Positions 44,627 to 52,562 of a stretch of 64,000 nucleotides of DNA are shown piece after piece. Each line of letters begins with the position of its first letter. The stretch's first letter is position 1. Origin of the DNA: Peribacillus deserti (GTDB taxonomy: Bacteria; Bacillota; Bacilli; Bacillales; DSM-1321); assembly GCF_016909175.1 (NCBI RefSeq), contig NZ_JAFBFI010000007.1:62001-126000 (forward strand), read 5' to 3'. The notes beneath the pieces are model-generated. The model made no database searches and was not told where the DNA came from. It saw only the letters and a list, made by a program, of their open reading frames with translations. The translations under genes were made by a program, and so were the position numbers.

Positions 44627-45943
44627 TTATTTTCTCTTAATCTTTTTGACGTCAGCTTCAGCTTTTTTCAATGCAGCTTTAGCATCTGATTTACCCAGCA
44701 TTACTGCATCTATCTGCGGGTTAATTCTGCTCATGAAATCTGGGTAGTTAATTGGTATCGGTGCTAATTGTGTATCTTTAAGATTTTTCAGGGATTCGGA
44801 ATAAACCATCTTCTCCTGCCCCTTCATACCTTCAGCAACACTTTCTGCGGCCTCTTTATTTGCAACATTGTCATAGTTTTTGACTGCCCAGTACTTCTGT
44901 GCTTTTACATCAGTCAAATACTTGATGAATTCTGCTGCTTCTTTCGGATGTTTAGATCCTTTTGGCACCTCAAGAACGAAACCTCCGCCATCACTCCAGT
45001 TTCTGGCTCCTTCTTTATAAGCAGGGATAGGCGCTACTCCGAAATCTAATTCTTTTCCTGAATCACGAATTTGGGTATAGAATGTTCCTGTATCTGTGTA
45101 CATAGCTACTTTTTCGGCTACAAATGGATTTGTCTGGCCGTTCGCAAATTCTGCATCCCATTTTTCAATGGTCTTCTTGCCGTAGCGTTTCTTCCAATCA
45201 GCGAGCCAGGTTAGAGCTTCTGCTTTTGCTGGTGTATTAATAGATAGCTTATCTCCATCAAAGAAGTTTTTGCCTTCATCTGCGTTTCTCATCCAGCTCG
45301 GAGCCCCATAACCGCCCCAGAGCGGGTAAAAGCCGATTCTTTCATAGCTGCTGCCTTTTTTAACATCAAGCTTCTTAGCGTATTCCTCAAGCTCTTTCCA
45401 TGTTTGAGGCGGCTTGTTCGGATCAAGGCCGGCCTCTTTGAAGGCTTTTTTATTGTAGTAAAGGAGGCGGGTATCTGTATTAAACGGCGCAGCATAAGGC
45501 TTGCCATCATATAGAACGGTATCCCATAAATGCGGATAAAATCTATCCTTCATATTGTCATCAAAATACTTCGATAAATCGGTACTCTGGTTATTCTTCG
45601 CTCTATGCGAAACATCGTTAATATCAGTAACGACGACGTCAGCCGGGTTGCCAGCTGCAACAGCCGCAAGGTTTTTTGTCCAGATATCTCCCCATGGAAC
45701 AAACGTGTGTTTCACAACCACTTTATCCTGCGATTTATTATAATCATCAATCATTTTCTCAATGACAGGTCTTCTTGTTTCAGAACCCCAGAAAGACCAG
45801 AATTTCAAGGTAACTTTCCCGTTGCTGTCTGCAGCGGATCCAGAAGAATTTTGTCCAGAACAGCCAGACAGGATCAAACTTATCAGCATAATTGCAGATA
45901 ATAAAATGGATAATTTCTTTTTCTTTTTCTTTTTCATCTTCAC
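44627..45943 (-). CDS. Extracellular sugar-binding lipoprotein
   Basis: A ~438-residue CUT1-type solute-binding protein. A run of lysines (MKKKKKKK) precedes a signal peptide with lipobox LILSGCSG. Binding-protein features include TLKFWSFWGSE, DVVVTDINDVSHRAK, LLYYNKKAFKEAGLDP and FVLEVPKGSKHPKEAAEFIKYL. A substrate cannot be told from sequence; the family mostly binds oligosaccharides. Start is ambiguous between TTG, GTG and ATG at 45946, 45943 and 45937; GTG has the best distance to GGGGG. Confidence 0.88.
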   Translation of the reverse strand: MKMKKKKKKKLSILLSAIMLISLILSGCSGQNSSGSAADSNGKVTLKFWSFWGSETRRPVIEKMIDDYNKSQDKVVVKHTFVPWGDIWTKNLAAVAAGNPADVVVTDINDVSHRAKNNQSTDLSKYFDDNMKDRFYPHLWDTVLYDGKPYAAPFNTDTRLLYYNKKAFKEAGLDPNKPPQTWKELEEYAKKLDVKKGSSYERIGFYPLWGGYGAPSWMRNADEGKNFFDGDKLSINTPAKAEALTWLADWKKRYGKKTIEKWDAEFANGQTNPFVAEKVAMYTDTGTFYTQIRDSGKELDFGVAPIPAYKEGARNWSDGGGFVLEVPKGSKHPKEAAEFIKYLTDVKAQKYWAVKNYDNVANKEAAESVAEGMKGQEKMVYSESLKNLKDTQLAPIPINYPDFMSRINPQIDAVMLGKSDAKAALKKAEADVKKIKRK

Positions 45944-45975
45944 CAAAAACCCCCGACAATATTTTTTGTTTTGTG

Positions 45976-46005
45976 CTATTACGCACGCGTGTGTCTAATT
46001 GTTAA
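45976..46005 (-). promoter_or_regulatory. Promoter with LacI-type operator for sugar ABC operon
   Basis: On the - strand TTAACA (complement of 46000-46005), 18-bp spacer, TAATAG (complement of 45976-45981). The spacer contains the palindrome CACGCGTG (45984-45991), typical of LacI/GalR-family operators, positioned to block RNA polymerase. No regulator gene is adjacent. Confidence 0.4.
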
Positions 46006-46162
46006 ATACCCAGTTTTTTTGTAGATAAACCTCGAATTTTGACATTCATTTTAAAAACAAGTAAAAACGGCATAATTTCTTTCGGATTGGGCCAGCGCTG
46101 CATATTTACCGTAAAAATAGGGAAATTGAATAGATATGCTTTCTATAAAAGGAGGAGCTTTT

Positions 46163-47011
46163 ATGACTGATGAACCTTTAAAAAGATTTATACCTGTAAC
46201 ATCCATTTCAAGCGGGACGATTGAGTCCGTAGTGCCTGACGTGTTCTCTTATACAAACCAGGTTGTTAACTTATTTTTCGTTAAAGTCAACCCTTCAAGC
46301 AGCGAATGGGTTTTGGTGGATGCCGGCATGCCAAGGTCCGGTGATGAAATAATGAAAGCGGCCCGGGATCTGTTTGGGGAAAACACCTGCCCAAAGGCCA
46401 TCGTACTCACCCATGGACATTTTGATCATGTGGGAGGGCTCGGGGATTTGCTAAGCGAGTGGGACGTGCCTGTTTATGCTCATGCCTTAGAGCTTCCCTT
46501 TTTAACCGGCGTACAGAATTATCCAGAGCCGGATCCGACTGTAGAAGGGGGCATGGTAGCAAAAATGTCTAAGATGTTTCCAAACCAAGCCATAGATTTA
46601 TCCGGGAAGGTACAAATGGTTCCAGAGAATGGGCATGTGCCTGAACTGCCTGACTGGAAATGGATCCATACACCCGGCCACTCCCCCGGCCATATCTCGC
46701 TTTTTAGAGTGGCAGACCGGACACTTATAGCCGGAGATGCCTTTGTTACAGTACGTCAGGATGAACTATATAAAGTACTAACACAGAAGAAGGAAATAAC
46801 GGGGCCGCCAAGGTATCTTACAACGGACTGGAAAGCAGCAAAACAATCTGTAAAAACCCTTGCGGAGCTAGAACCTGAAACAGCTGTTACAGGGCATGGA
46901 ATGCCTGTGTTCGGAGAAGAATTGAAAGCAGGCTTAAAGGATTTAGCAGCGCAATTTGATCAGATTGCAGTTCCATCTCATGGGAAATACGTTGACGGAG
47001 ACAAACATTAG
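46163..47011 (+). CDS. MBL-fold metallo-hydrolase
   Basis: A 282-residue metallo-beta-lactamase fold hydrolase with the zinc motif LTHGHFDHVGGL (~76-87), a distal His in HTPGHSPGHISLF (~166), GDAFVT (~185) and a C-terminal GHGMPVFG. The pattern is that of generic hydrolases near the glyoxalase II/YflN branch. Substrate unknown. AAAGGAGG before the ATG sets the start; upstream in-frame codons lack a ribosome site. The terminator beyond it has been split and duplicated by a mobile element (47023-47239). Confidence 0.88.
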   Translation: MTDEPLKRFIPVTSISSGTIESVVPDVFSYTNQVVNLFFVKVNPSSSEWVLVDAGMPRSGDEIMKAARDLFGENTCPKAIVLTHGHFDHVGGLGDLLSEWDVPVYAHALELPFLTGVQNYPEPDPTVEGGMVAKMSKMFPNQAIDLSGKVQMVPENGHVPELPDWKWIHTPGHSPGHISLFRVADRTLIAGDAFVTVRQDELYKVLTQKKEITGPPRYLTTDWKAAKQSVKTLAELEPETAVTGHGMPVFGEELKAGLKDLAAQFDQIAVPSHGKYVDGDKH

Positions 47012-47022
47012 GAAAAAAATAA

Positions 47023-47239
47023 TGGCTTCTGCATATAATTGCAGAAGCCACAGGCTGTCGACAAAGTCGACAGCTATTTTTTTTAATAATATTTAACCCT
47101 CAATATATAGTGCTTAACTTTAAGAAAAGCCACCATATATGCAAGAAATAAATTGACAAACCTCATTTTTCGCGACAAAGTTTGTTTGAAATTGATTTTG
47201 TCTACACTCTGTGGCTTCTGCATATAATTGCAGAAGCCA
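47023..47239. mobile_element. 161-bp MITE inserted in a terminator, with 28-bp hairpin duplication
   Basis: A 28-bp palindrome with arms TGGCTTCTGC/GCAGAAGCCA and loop ATATAATT is present twice as an exact direct repeat (47023-47050 and 47212-47239). The asymmetric loop shows direct orientation. Between them lie 161 bp whose ends are inverted repeats: CAGGCTGTCGACAAAGTC (47051-47068) and the complement of CAGAGTGTAGACAAAATC (ending 47211). The left end itself forms a hairpin GCTGTCGAC/GTCGACAGC followed by TATTTTTTTT. No ORF inside. The ends match those of the IS1182-type remnant at 60142-60846. Confidence 0.85.
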
Positions 47240-47277
47240 TTTTAGTAAGCACCTTCAAGCCATAAAACCCTGAAATT

Positions 47278-47466
47278 TTATATTTTTGCTGTACGGAGCT
47301 TTTTTCCTGCTTCCTTCAGCTTTTCACCCACCGTACATTCTGAAATACAAAATTTATGGGCATAAGCTTTTCCCTTTTCTTTTCTGTGATGGGACTTTAG
47401 AAAGCATCCTGCACAGTAAGATTCCAAAATCTCATCTACCTCAGAAAATATTTGTTTCCGATCCAT
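47278..47466 (-). CDS. ypeQ: Small zinc-finger protein (YpeQ-like)
   Basis: A 62-residue protein with cysteine pairs CAGC (~18-21) and CISEC (~40-44) plus neighbouring His residues (KSHHRKEKG), fitting the zinc-finger family that includes YpeQ of B. subtilis. It is followed in the genome by ypeP as in B. subtilis. Probable nucleic-acid or protein-binding role; unproven. Confidence 0.8.
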   Translation of the reverse strand: MDRKQIFSEVDEILESYCAGCFLKSHHRKEKGKAYAHKFCISECTVGEKLKEAGKKLRTAKI

Positions 47467-47484
47467 AAATTATCTCCTTATACT

Positions 47485-48141
47485 TTAAATTATCTCTATT
47501 TTACTTGATATGAAGGTACGGCCAAGGGCTTGAGTAGCCAGTTTATCAGCTTCCTGGTTTTCTTTTCTGCCTATTACACTGTATGTTGGATGAATCCCAA
47601 GTTCACGTATTTTTTGCTCCACCCGGTCGAGCCACCTGTTTAAATTCTCTTCAAAGCATGGCCACTCTCCTGAAAGCTGATTCAGCACAACCTGAGAATC
47701 CCCTTTAAAAGTGCAAGGCATATTACGGACTCCAAGTTCTTGAAGTTCCTGCAGAGAATAGTACAAAGCAGCATACTCTGCTTCATTATTAGATTCAAGA
47801 GCTTCAAGTATTTTATTGGCCCTTATTCTCCACTTTTTTCTGCTCTGTGTAAAGTATATGACTACACCTGCTCCGGCTAAACCTTCTTCCTTTAAGAAAC
47901 CTCCATCAAAATATACAGTGATATCCTGAGGCTCATCTACAATCTCTTCCATTAGCTTTTTCAATTCCTTTTTTGACCATACCGTTCCTGATTCGTCTTC
48001 AAATTCAAACTCAAAAGCCCTCCCTGACTTTTCGAGATCGTCGGTGATCCTTAGGGCATCATCTGCTCCGACGTAATCTGAGTGAAAGACGGCATTTCCT
48101 TTTTTGGGGTTTTTATAATTCCAATGAATAATCACTTTCAT
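47485..48141 (-). CDS. ypeP: RNase H-like domain protein (YpeP)
   Basis: A 218-residue protein. The N-terminal ~70 residues are an unassigned helical/beta domain; the rest is an RNase H type 1 fold with acidic residues in TVYFDGGFL (~77), SNNEAEYAAL (~116), FKGDSQVV (~139) and NQEADKLA (~194). The DEDD set looks complete. B. subtilis YpeP is reported, as I recall, to lack clear RNase HI activity. ypeQ lies 18 bp downstream. Confidence 0.87.
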   Translation of the reverse strand: MKVIIHWNYKNPKKGNAVFHSDYVGADDALRITDDLEKSGRAFEFEFEDESGTVWSKKELKKLMEEIVDEPQDITVYFDGGFLKEEGLAGAGVVIYFTQSRKKWRIRANKILEALESNNEAEYAALYYSLQELQELGVRNMPCTFKGDSQVVLNQLSGEWPCFEENLNRWLDRVEQKIRELGIHPTYSVIGRKENQEADKLATQALGRTFISSKIEII

Positions 48142-48319
48142 ATTCAGGCCTCCTCATTCCGGGACAATTAACAGAGCTTTTTTGCATATCTCATTTATAT
48201 ATCACTGTTTCTATTAATTTAACCCTTTTAGCGTAAATGATTTCAAAAGACAAGAAATGTTATTCATTCGGCCAGTATGTTACACTCTAATCAGAATTTA
48301 CATAGGAGGATGACTCACT

Positions 48320-48703
48320 TTGGTTGAAATTTATATTGACGGTGCAAGTGCAGGCAACCCTGGGCCAAGCGGAGCAGGAATCTTTATTAAAAATGAGGGC
48401 CAGACAGAAATTTTCTCCATTCCCCTTGGAATAATGGAAAATCATGAAGCTGAATATTGGGCTTTAATAAAGGGCCTGGAAATCTGTATTGAACGAGAAT
48501 ACAGCTTTGTATCTTTTAGAACAGACTCTGATCTTATCTTTCGTTCTATGGAGAATGAGTTTGTAAAAAACCGAAAATATACTCCCCTGCTCGAAAAGGC
48601 CTTAACCTTATCTAAGAAGCTCAATTTGTTTTTTATTAAATGGGTCCCGAGAAGTGAAAATAAAGCCGACGCATTAGCACGTAAAGCCATCCTGGAGAAT
48701 TAG
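48320..48703 (+). CDS. ypdQ: RNase H-like protein (YpdQ)
   Basis: A 127-residue single-domain RNase HI-like protein starting at TTG with AGGAGGA upstream. Acidic motifs are YIDGASAGNPGPSGAG (Asp ~7), ENHEAEYWAL (Glu), FRTDSDLI (Asp) and SENKADALA (Asp). It is divergent from ypeP, giving two RNase H-like genes back to back. It probably acts on or binds RNA/DNA hybrids. The downstream DMT transporter begins 13 bp later. Confidence 0.87.
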   Translation: MVEIYIDGASAGNPGPSGAGIFIKNEGQTEIFSIPLGIMENHEAEYWALIKGLEICIEREYSFVSFRTDSDLIFRSMENEFVKNRKYTPLLEKALTLSKKLNLFFIKWVPRSENKADALARKAILEN

Positions 48704-48716
48704 AGGAATCTTCATC

Positions 48717-49655
48717 ATGAAAAAGTCACTATACGCCGACATCTCCCTTCTGCTGGTAGCACTAATATGGGGAGTTTCTTTTGTATTGGTTCAAAATGCA
48801 ATCAGCCATCTGGAGCCTTTTAGCTTTAATGCCATTCGGTTTCTTATTGCAGCCATTTTTTTAATCATCTGGCAGCTGTTGAAAAAACAAACTATACTCC
48901 AATTATTTTCCAAAGATATTTTATCAGCCGGGATGAAGATTGGTTTCTGGCTTTTCTTAGGCTACGCACTCCAAACGATTGGCCTTTTATACACATCCCC
49001 TGCAAAAGCTGGTTTTATAACAGGCCTTAGTATAGTTATTGTACCAATTCTATCACTGATCCTGATGAAGCAAATGCCTTCTATAAACACAGCTGCTGGA
49101 GTGATCGCAGCAACTGCAGGCCTATATATGATGACCATGCTCGGGGAAGCGAGCTTCACAAAAAGTGATATGCTGATATTAATCGCATCCTTCAGCTTTG
49201 CCATGCATGTGGTGACCACTGGTAAATATGCAAAAGATTACCCGGTCTTCCCGCTGACGATTATTCAGCTTTCCGTTGTGGCCTTGCTTTCAATTGTGTG
49301 CGGTTTGTTTTTTGAAGAACCCGCACATAATTTTAGTTTTTCGACACTATTTCGCCCGGAGGTATGGCAGGCTCTCTTTATAACCAGTATTTTTGCAACA
49401 GCGGCGGCCTTCCTCGTTCAGACTCATGCGCAGCAATTCACTTCGCCAACAAGAGTTGCTCTTACGCTTTCAACTGAACCGGTATTTGCGGCCATTACAT
49501 CATATATATGGATTCATGAGATCTTATCTGTTTATGCCATCATTGGCTGTATCCTGATATTTTCAGGGATCATTTTATCAGAGCTTCCTATAAAGAAGAA
49601 GCCAAGAGACAGCAGTATTTTAGAAAGCCCACGTAAAAGATCAGCTGACAACTAA
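48717..49655 (+). CDS. DMT-superfamily (EamA) transporter
   Basis: A 312-residue membrane protein with ten predicted helices in two EamA repeats; the first begins DISLLLVALIWGVSFVLVQN and the second SDMLILIASFSFAMHVVT. Typical of drug/metabolite exporters of amino acids or metabolites. It is cotranscribed with ypdQ by spacing. Substrate unknown. Confidence 0.88.
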   Translation: MKKSLYADISLLLVALIWGVSFVLVQNAISHLEPFSFNAIRFLIAAIFLIIWQLLKKQTILQLFSKDILSAGMKIGFWLFLGYALQTIGLLYTSPAKAGFITGLSIVIVPILSLILMKQMPSINTAAGVIAATAGLYMMTMLGEASFTKSDMLILIASFSFAMHVVTTGKYAKDYPVFPLTIIQLSVVALLSIVCGLFFEEPAHNFSFSTLFRPEVWQALFITSIFATAAAFLVQTHAQQFTSPTRVALTLSTEPVFAAITSYIWIHEILSVYAIIGCILIFSGIILSELPIKKKPRDSSILESPRKRSADN

Positions 49656-50011
49656 GAATAGACTTAAAAAAGCCAAAACCCGTTTGGTAAAAATAGCAGG
49701 CTAATGGCAAAGGCCAGCGAAAAGTACCCGCTCATTTAGTCAACGGCTATAAATGAGCTAGAGAACAATTCTTAATTAGGCTACTTTTAAGGTGTCACTA
49801 CACCATTTTTTCTGGTAATCCCTTCTTCTGAAGTGTTCATCCTATATTTTATGGGGGTACTTTACCATTTAGGAGGGGAAATCCAAATATTATGGGCATA
49901 TTAGATATTTTCGAGGGGTATGAAATTGCTCTTATTGGCTGACCAGCAAAGGATCTTATGTAAATAAAATATTAAAAAACCGGGAATCCCTTTTCCCGGT
50001 TTCTTTATGTA
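49656..50011. other. Intergenic region, no supported gene
   Basis: About 350 bp between the DMT transporter and the 87-residue gene. Only the terminator at 49972-50006 is clear. An AGGAGGGG sequence near 49871 precedes a 16-codon frame, but spacing is too long to support translation. Confidence 0.5.
49972..50006 (-). terminator. Terminator of 87-residue gene
   Basis: AACCGGGAA (49978-49986) and TTCCCGGTT (49993-50001) with TTTTTTAAT on the - strand. Confidence 0.8.
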
Positions 50012-50275
50012 TTAAATTAATTTTCGTTCAACAGCAAAGTTTGTTGCTCTTCTTTTAGAAGTTATCTTATTTTGAACAAGTGATTCCAGCAGGGAGATGT
50101 AAAAGCTCCCATCAAATCCTTTTTGTGCTTTAAGTGTTATTTCAATGGCTATATTTACAATAGTATCACTTGCATTTGTATAATGCTTGCCAAAATAAAT
50201 AAAGCCAATAGCGTCATCGGCAAAGCAGAAGCCTTTTGCTTCTAGATCATATAAATAATCTTCAACTGTTTTCAT
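50012..50275 (-). CDS. Small helical protein (probable DUF6123 family)
   Basis: An 87-residue protein beginning MKTVEDYLYDLEAKGFCFAD and containing FIYFGKHYTNASDTIVNIAI. It is mostly helical with no membrane segment. It resembles a short Bacillus family that I believe is DUF6123, but I am not certain. It lies opposite sspL, with a possible sporulation promoter in between. Function unknown. Confidence 0.65.
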   Translation of the reverse strand: MKTVEDYLYDLEAKGFCFADDAIGFIYFGKHYTNASDTIVNIAIEITLKAQKGFDGSFYISLLESLVQNKITSKRRATNFAVERKLI

Positions 50276-50300
50276 TCTGGAGTGAATCCCTTCGAGAATA

Positions 50301-50329
50301 ATATACCAGCTCCACTATCTATCATAATA
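50301..50329 (+). promoter_or_regulatory. Possible sigma-G promoter of sspL
   Basis: ATATA (50301-50305), 17-bp spacer, then CATAATA (50323-50329), which fits the sigma-G -10 pattern CATNNTA; the -35 fit to GHATR is partial. Small acid-soluble spore protein genes are normally transcribed by sigma-G in the forespore. Confidence 0.45.
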
Positions 50330-50371
50330 AAGTACAAATAAGGAATAAATAAGTTTTAGGAGGTGGATAAA

Positions 50372-50509
50372 ATGACTAAAAAAAATAACAAAAACCGTGG
50401 AAAAGCAAGTCTTGGTGTAACCCCACAGGGCTATGCTGAGGACGAGAGGGCTCATGATCCTAAGACAAAACTTGAGAACGCTGCCAAAAAGGACAATACA
50501 AGAATATAA
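50372..50509 (+). CDS. sspL: Small acid-soluble spore protein L
   Basis: A 45-residue protein. The segments LGVTPQGYAEDE and HDPKTKLENAAKK closely follow B. subtilis SspL (GVTPQGDLE, NDPKTELEERAKK). SspL is a minor spore-core protein made in the forespore. TAGGAGG lies upstream of ATG, with a sigma-G-like promoter before it and a terminator directly after. Confidence 0.9.
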   Translation: MTKKNNKNRGKASLGVTPQGYAEDERAHDPKTKLENAAKKDNTRI

Positions 50510-50513
50510 AACG

Positions 50514-50554
50514 GCAGGCAGGGCTGATATATATCATCCCTGCTTCCTGTTTTA
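50514..50554. terminator. Terminator between sspL and ypcP
   Basis: Interrupted stem CAGG.CAGGG..TGAT with ATCA..CCCTG..CCTG, ending in TTTT on the + strand; it also covers the ypcP stop. Confidence 0.7.
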
Positions 50555-51451
50555 GGCTAAATATCTATGCATCCCTCTAATTTCGTAGTCATTCAACATT
50601 TCGGCCACCGTGGATTTGTTGTATTCCCATTTGGCATGTTCAAGCGGGCAAGCAACCGGAACATCGCATTTGATTTCGGCAAGCTGTCTGGATAAATGAA
50701 GCATCTCAACCGCAGCTTCAATCTTCTCTCTCTGCGTTTTCGTCAGAGAAAGAAGGTTTTCTAAGATTCCCTCGATATTTTGATAAGCCTGGAGAAGTTT
50801 AAGTGCCGTTTTCTCGCCAATCCCTTTAACTCCAGGATAGTTATCTGAAGGATCACCCATCAATGCTTTTAAATCGATCATCTGCCTTGGTGTTATACCT
50901 TTCCAGTCAAGAAAAGACTGTGTATCGTGAACTTCATAGTTGCCAAAACCTTTTTTAAGCAGAACTACTGAAATGTTTTCTTCAATCAGCTGCAAAAGAT
51001 CCTGGTCGCCTGTAAGGATAAAAACCCTGCTTGACGCTTTCGCTTCCTTTGCTAAGGTCCCTATGCAATCATCCGCTTCGTATCCATGCAGCCCTATATT
51101 AGGAATATCAAAAGCTTTTACTGCCTCTTTTACAGCATCAAACTGTGGAAGCAGCTCTACAGGAGCTTCAGGACGATTGGCTTTATATTCTGTAAATATT
51201 TCAGATCGGAATGTTTTGCTGCCCATATCCCAGCAAACTGCAACATGAGAAGGCTGAAAATGGTTAACTGCTGTTAACAGATGTTTTAAGAATCCCTGGA
51301 TCGCGTTAGTAGGCATTCCTTTAGAATTTATCATAAACTGTCCGCTCATAGCAGTCGCATAAAAAGCACGGAATAACAATGCCATTCCGTCAACCAGCAT
51401 AAGGGAAGGCAGCTTTTCCTCAGATTTTATTTCAATAAATCGATTTTCCAT
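50552..51451 (-). CDS. ypcP: 5'-3' exonuclease / flap endonuclease (YpcP)
   Basis: A 299-residue FEN-type nuclease homologous to the N-terminal nuclease domain of DNA polymerase I but encoded alone. Metal-binding acidic clusters are LMLVDGMALLFRAF (~17-30), YEADDCIGTLA (~124), ILTGDQDLLQL (~146) and MGDPSDNYPGVKGIG (~196), followed by the helix-hairpin-helix. It would remove RNA primers and flaps during replication and repair. An upstream in-frame start is possible. Confidence 0.92.
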   Translation of the reverse strand: MENRFIEIKSEEKLPSLMLVDGMALLFRAFYATAMSGQFMINSKGMPTNAIQGFLKHLLTAVNHFQPSHVAVCWDMGSKTFRSEIFTEYKANRPEAPVELLPQFDAVKEAVKAFDIPNIGLHGYEADDCIGTLAKEAKASSRVFILTGDQDLLQLIEENISVVLLKKGFGNYEVHDTQSFLDWKGITPRQMIDLKALMGDPSDNYPGVKGIGEKTALKLLQAYQNIEGILENLLSLTKTQREKIEAAVEMLHLSRQLAEIKCDVPVACPLEHAKWEYNKSTVAEMLNDYEIRGMHRYLA

Positions 51452-51477
51452 ACCTTACACCTCTTTATAAATTTTAA

Positions 51478-51521
51478 AAACTGCCGTCCGCCCATCCATA
51501 CAGAAGGCAGCCTGGCAGTTT
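51478..51521 (-). terminator. Possible terminator beyond dynA-sulfurtransferase operon
   Basis: AAACTGCC (51478-51485) and GGCAGTTT (51514-51521) around a long loop, followed by TTTAAAATTT on the - strand; 190 bp after the sulfurtransferase stop. Confidence 0.4.
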
Positions 51522-51711
51522 CTTTATAGTTAAATAATAGACGGCACTATCTATTTTAACACATATTTACATCATAAAGGGGATATTTTTTCTTATTGCT
51601 GCTGCCTTATACTGCGCCAGAAACGCCTCTCAGCCAAATGGGATCTATCTAGCTTTCGTTTTGTCCTTTTAACCTGTATAGATAGTTTGTGAAATTATAA
51701 AGGTACAAAAA

Positions 51712-52545
51712 TCAGGAATCGGTTTCTATAGGGTTCCCTTCATAAGAAATGTAATCACTAAAGCTTCCTATATACACACTCACATATTGATAGCCTGCCA
51801 TTTTTAAAGCAATATAGTTAGGTGCTGCCGTTACACCCGAACCGCAATAGACCACAATTTTTTGGTTTTTATCTATTCCTCTAAATCTGTCCTTCTGCTC
51901 TTCGGCTGATTTAAATCGGTTATTTGCAATTGCATCGAGCCAGACCTTATTAATCGCTCCTGGAATATGGCCCGAAGCCTTATCAATTTTCTCTTCTTCA
52001 CCCCGGAACCTTTTTTCTTCTCTGGAATCTATTAAAATAAGCTCTGCTTTTTTTTCAGTGAACTGTTTAATCGTCTCATAATTTGTCAGCAAGTCTTCCT
52101 GCAGATCCAAAGTAAATTCTTTGGCCGCATATTGGGGAACTGCAGAAGTAACAGGATATCCGGCCTGCACCCAGGCGTGGTAACCGCCATTCAGCAAATA
52201 CACTTTCTCATGCCCGGCATACTTCATCATCCAATAAAATCGGGACGCAAAAGCATAATCGCCGCCATCGTAAACAACCAGGGTGTCATTATTGCCAATC
52301 CCTGCTGTTTTAAGTTTTTCAGCAAACTTTCTCATCTCAGGCAGGGGATGACGGCCGCCATGATCTTTTACTTCACCAGATAAATCTTTTTCTAAATGAA
52401 AATAGACAGCACCCGGAATATGGCTAAGCCTATAAGCTGACTCACCCTGATCCCTGTGACCCAGGGTAAACCTGCAATCAACAACTCTTATTTCGGATTG
52501 ATCAAGATTCTCAAAAAGTTCTTCAATCTCCATCAGAAACTTCAT
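51712..52545 (-). CDS. Two-domain rhodanese sulfurtransferase
   Basis: A 277-residue protein with two rhodanese domains. The N-terminal (inactive) domain holds the linker VDCRFTLGHRDQGESAYRLS and HIPGAVYFHLEKDLSG; the active Cys is in the C-terminal VVYCGSGVTAAPN (~232-239), the CGSGVTA loop of thiosulfate or 3-mercaptopyruvate sulfurtransferases. The ATG chosen follows GGGGGGATTTGGA. It lies 17 bp after dynA on the same strand, an operon with a membrane-dynamics protein. Confidence 0.9.
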   Translation of the reverse strand: MKFLMEIEELFENLDQSEIRVVDCRFTLGHRDQGESAYRLSHIPGAVYFHLEKDLSGEVKDHGGRHPLPEMRKFAEKLKTAGIGNNDTLVVYDGGDYAFASRFYWMMKYAGHEKVYLLNGGYHAWVQAGYPVTSAVPQYAAKEFTLDLQEDLLTNYETIKQFTEKKAELILIDSREEKRFRGEEEKIDKASGHIPGAINKVWLDAIANNRFKSAEEQKDRFRGIDKNQKIVVYCGSGVTAAPNYIALKMAGYQYVSVYIGSFSDYISYEGNPIETDS

Positions 52546-52562
52546 TCCAAATCCCCCCAGAA

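Noticed and set aside
47023..47239. CRISPR-like repeat pair
   Set aside because: Only two copies, each a palindrome, with a long spacer bearing inverted ends; this is a mobile element with target duplication.
49896..49946. 16-codon frame after an AGGAGGGG sequence
   Set aside because: Spacing from the ribosome-like sequence to ATG is too long and there is no terminator or conservation evidence.
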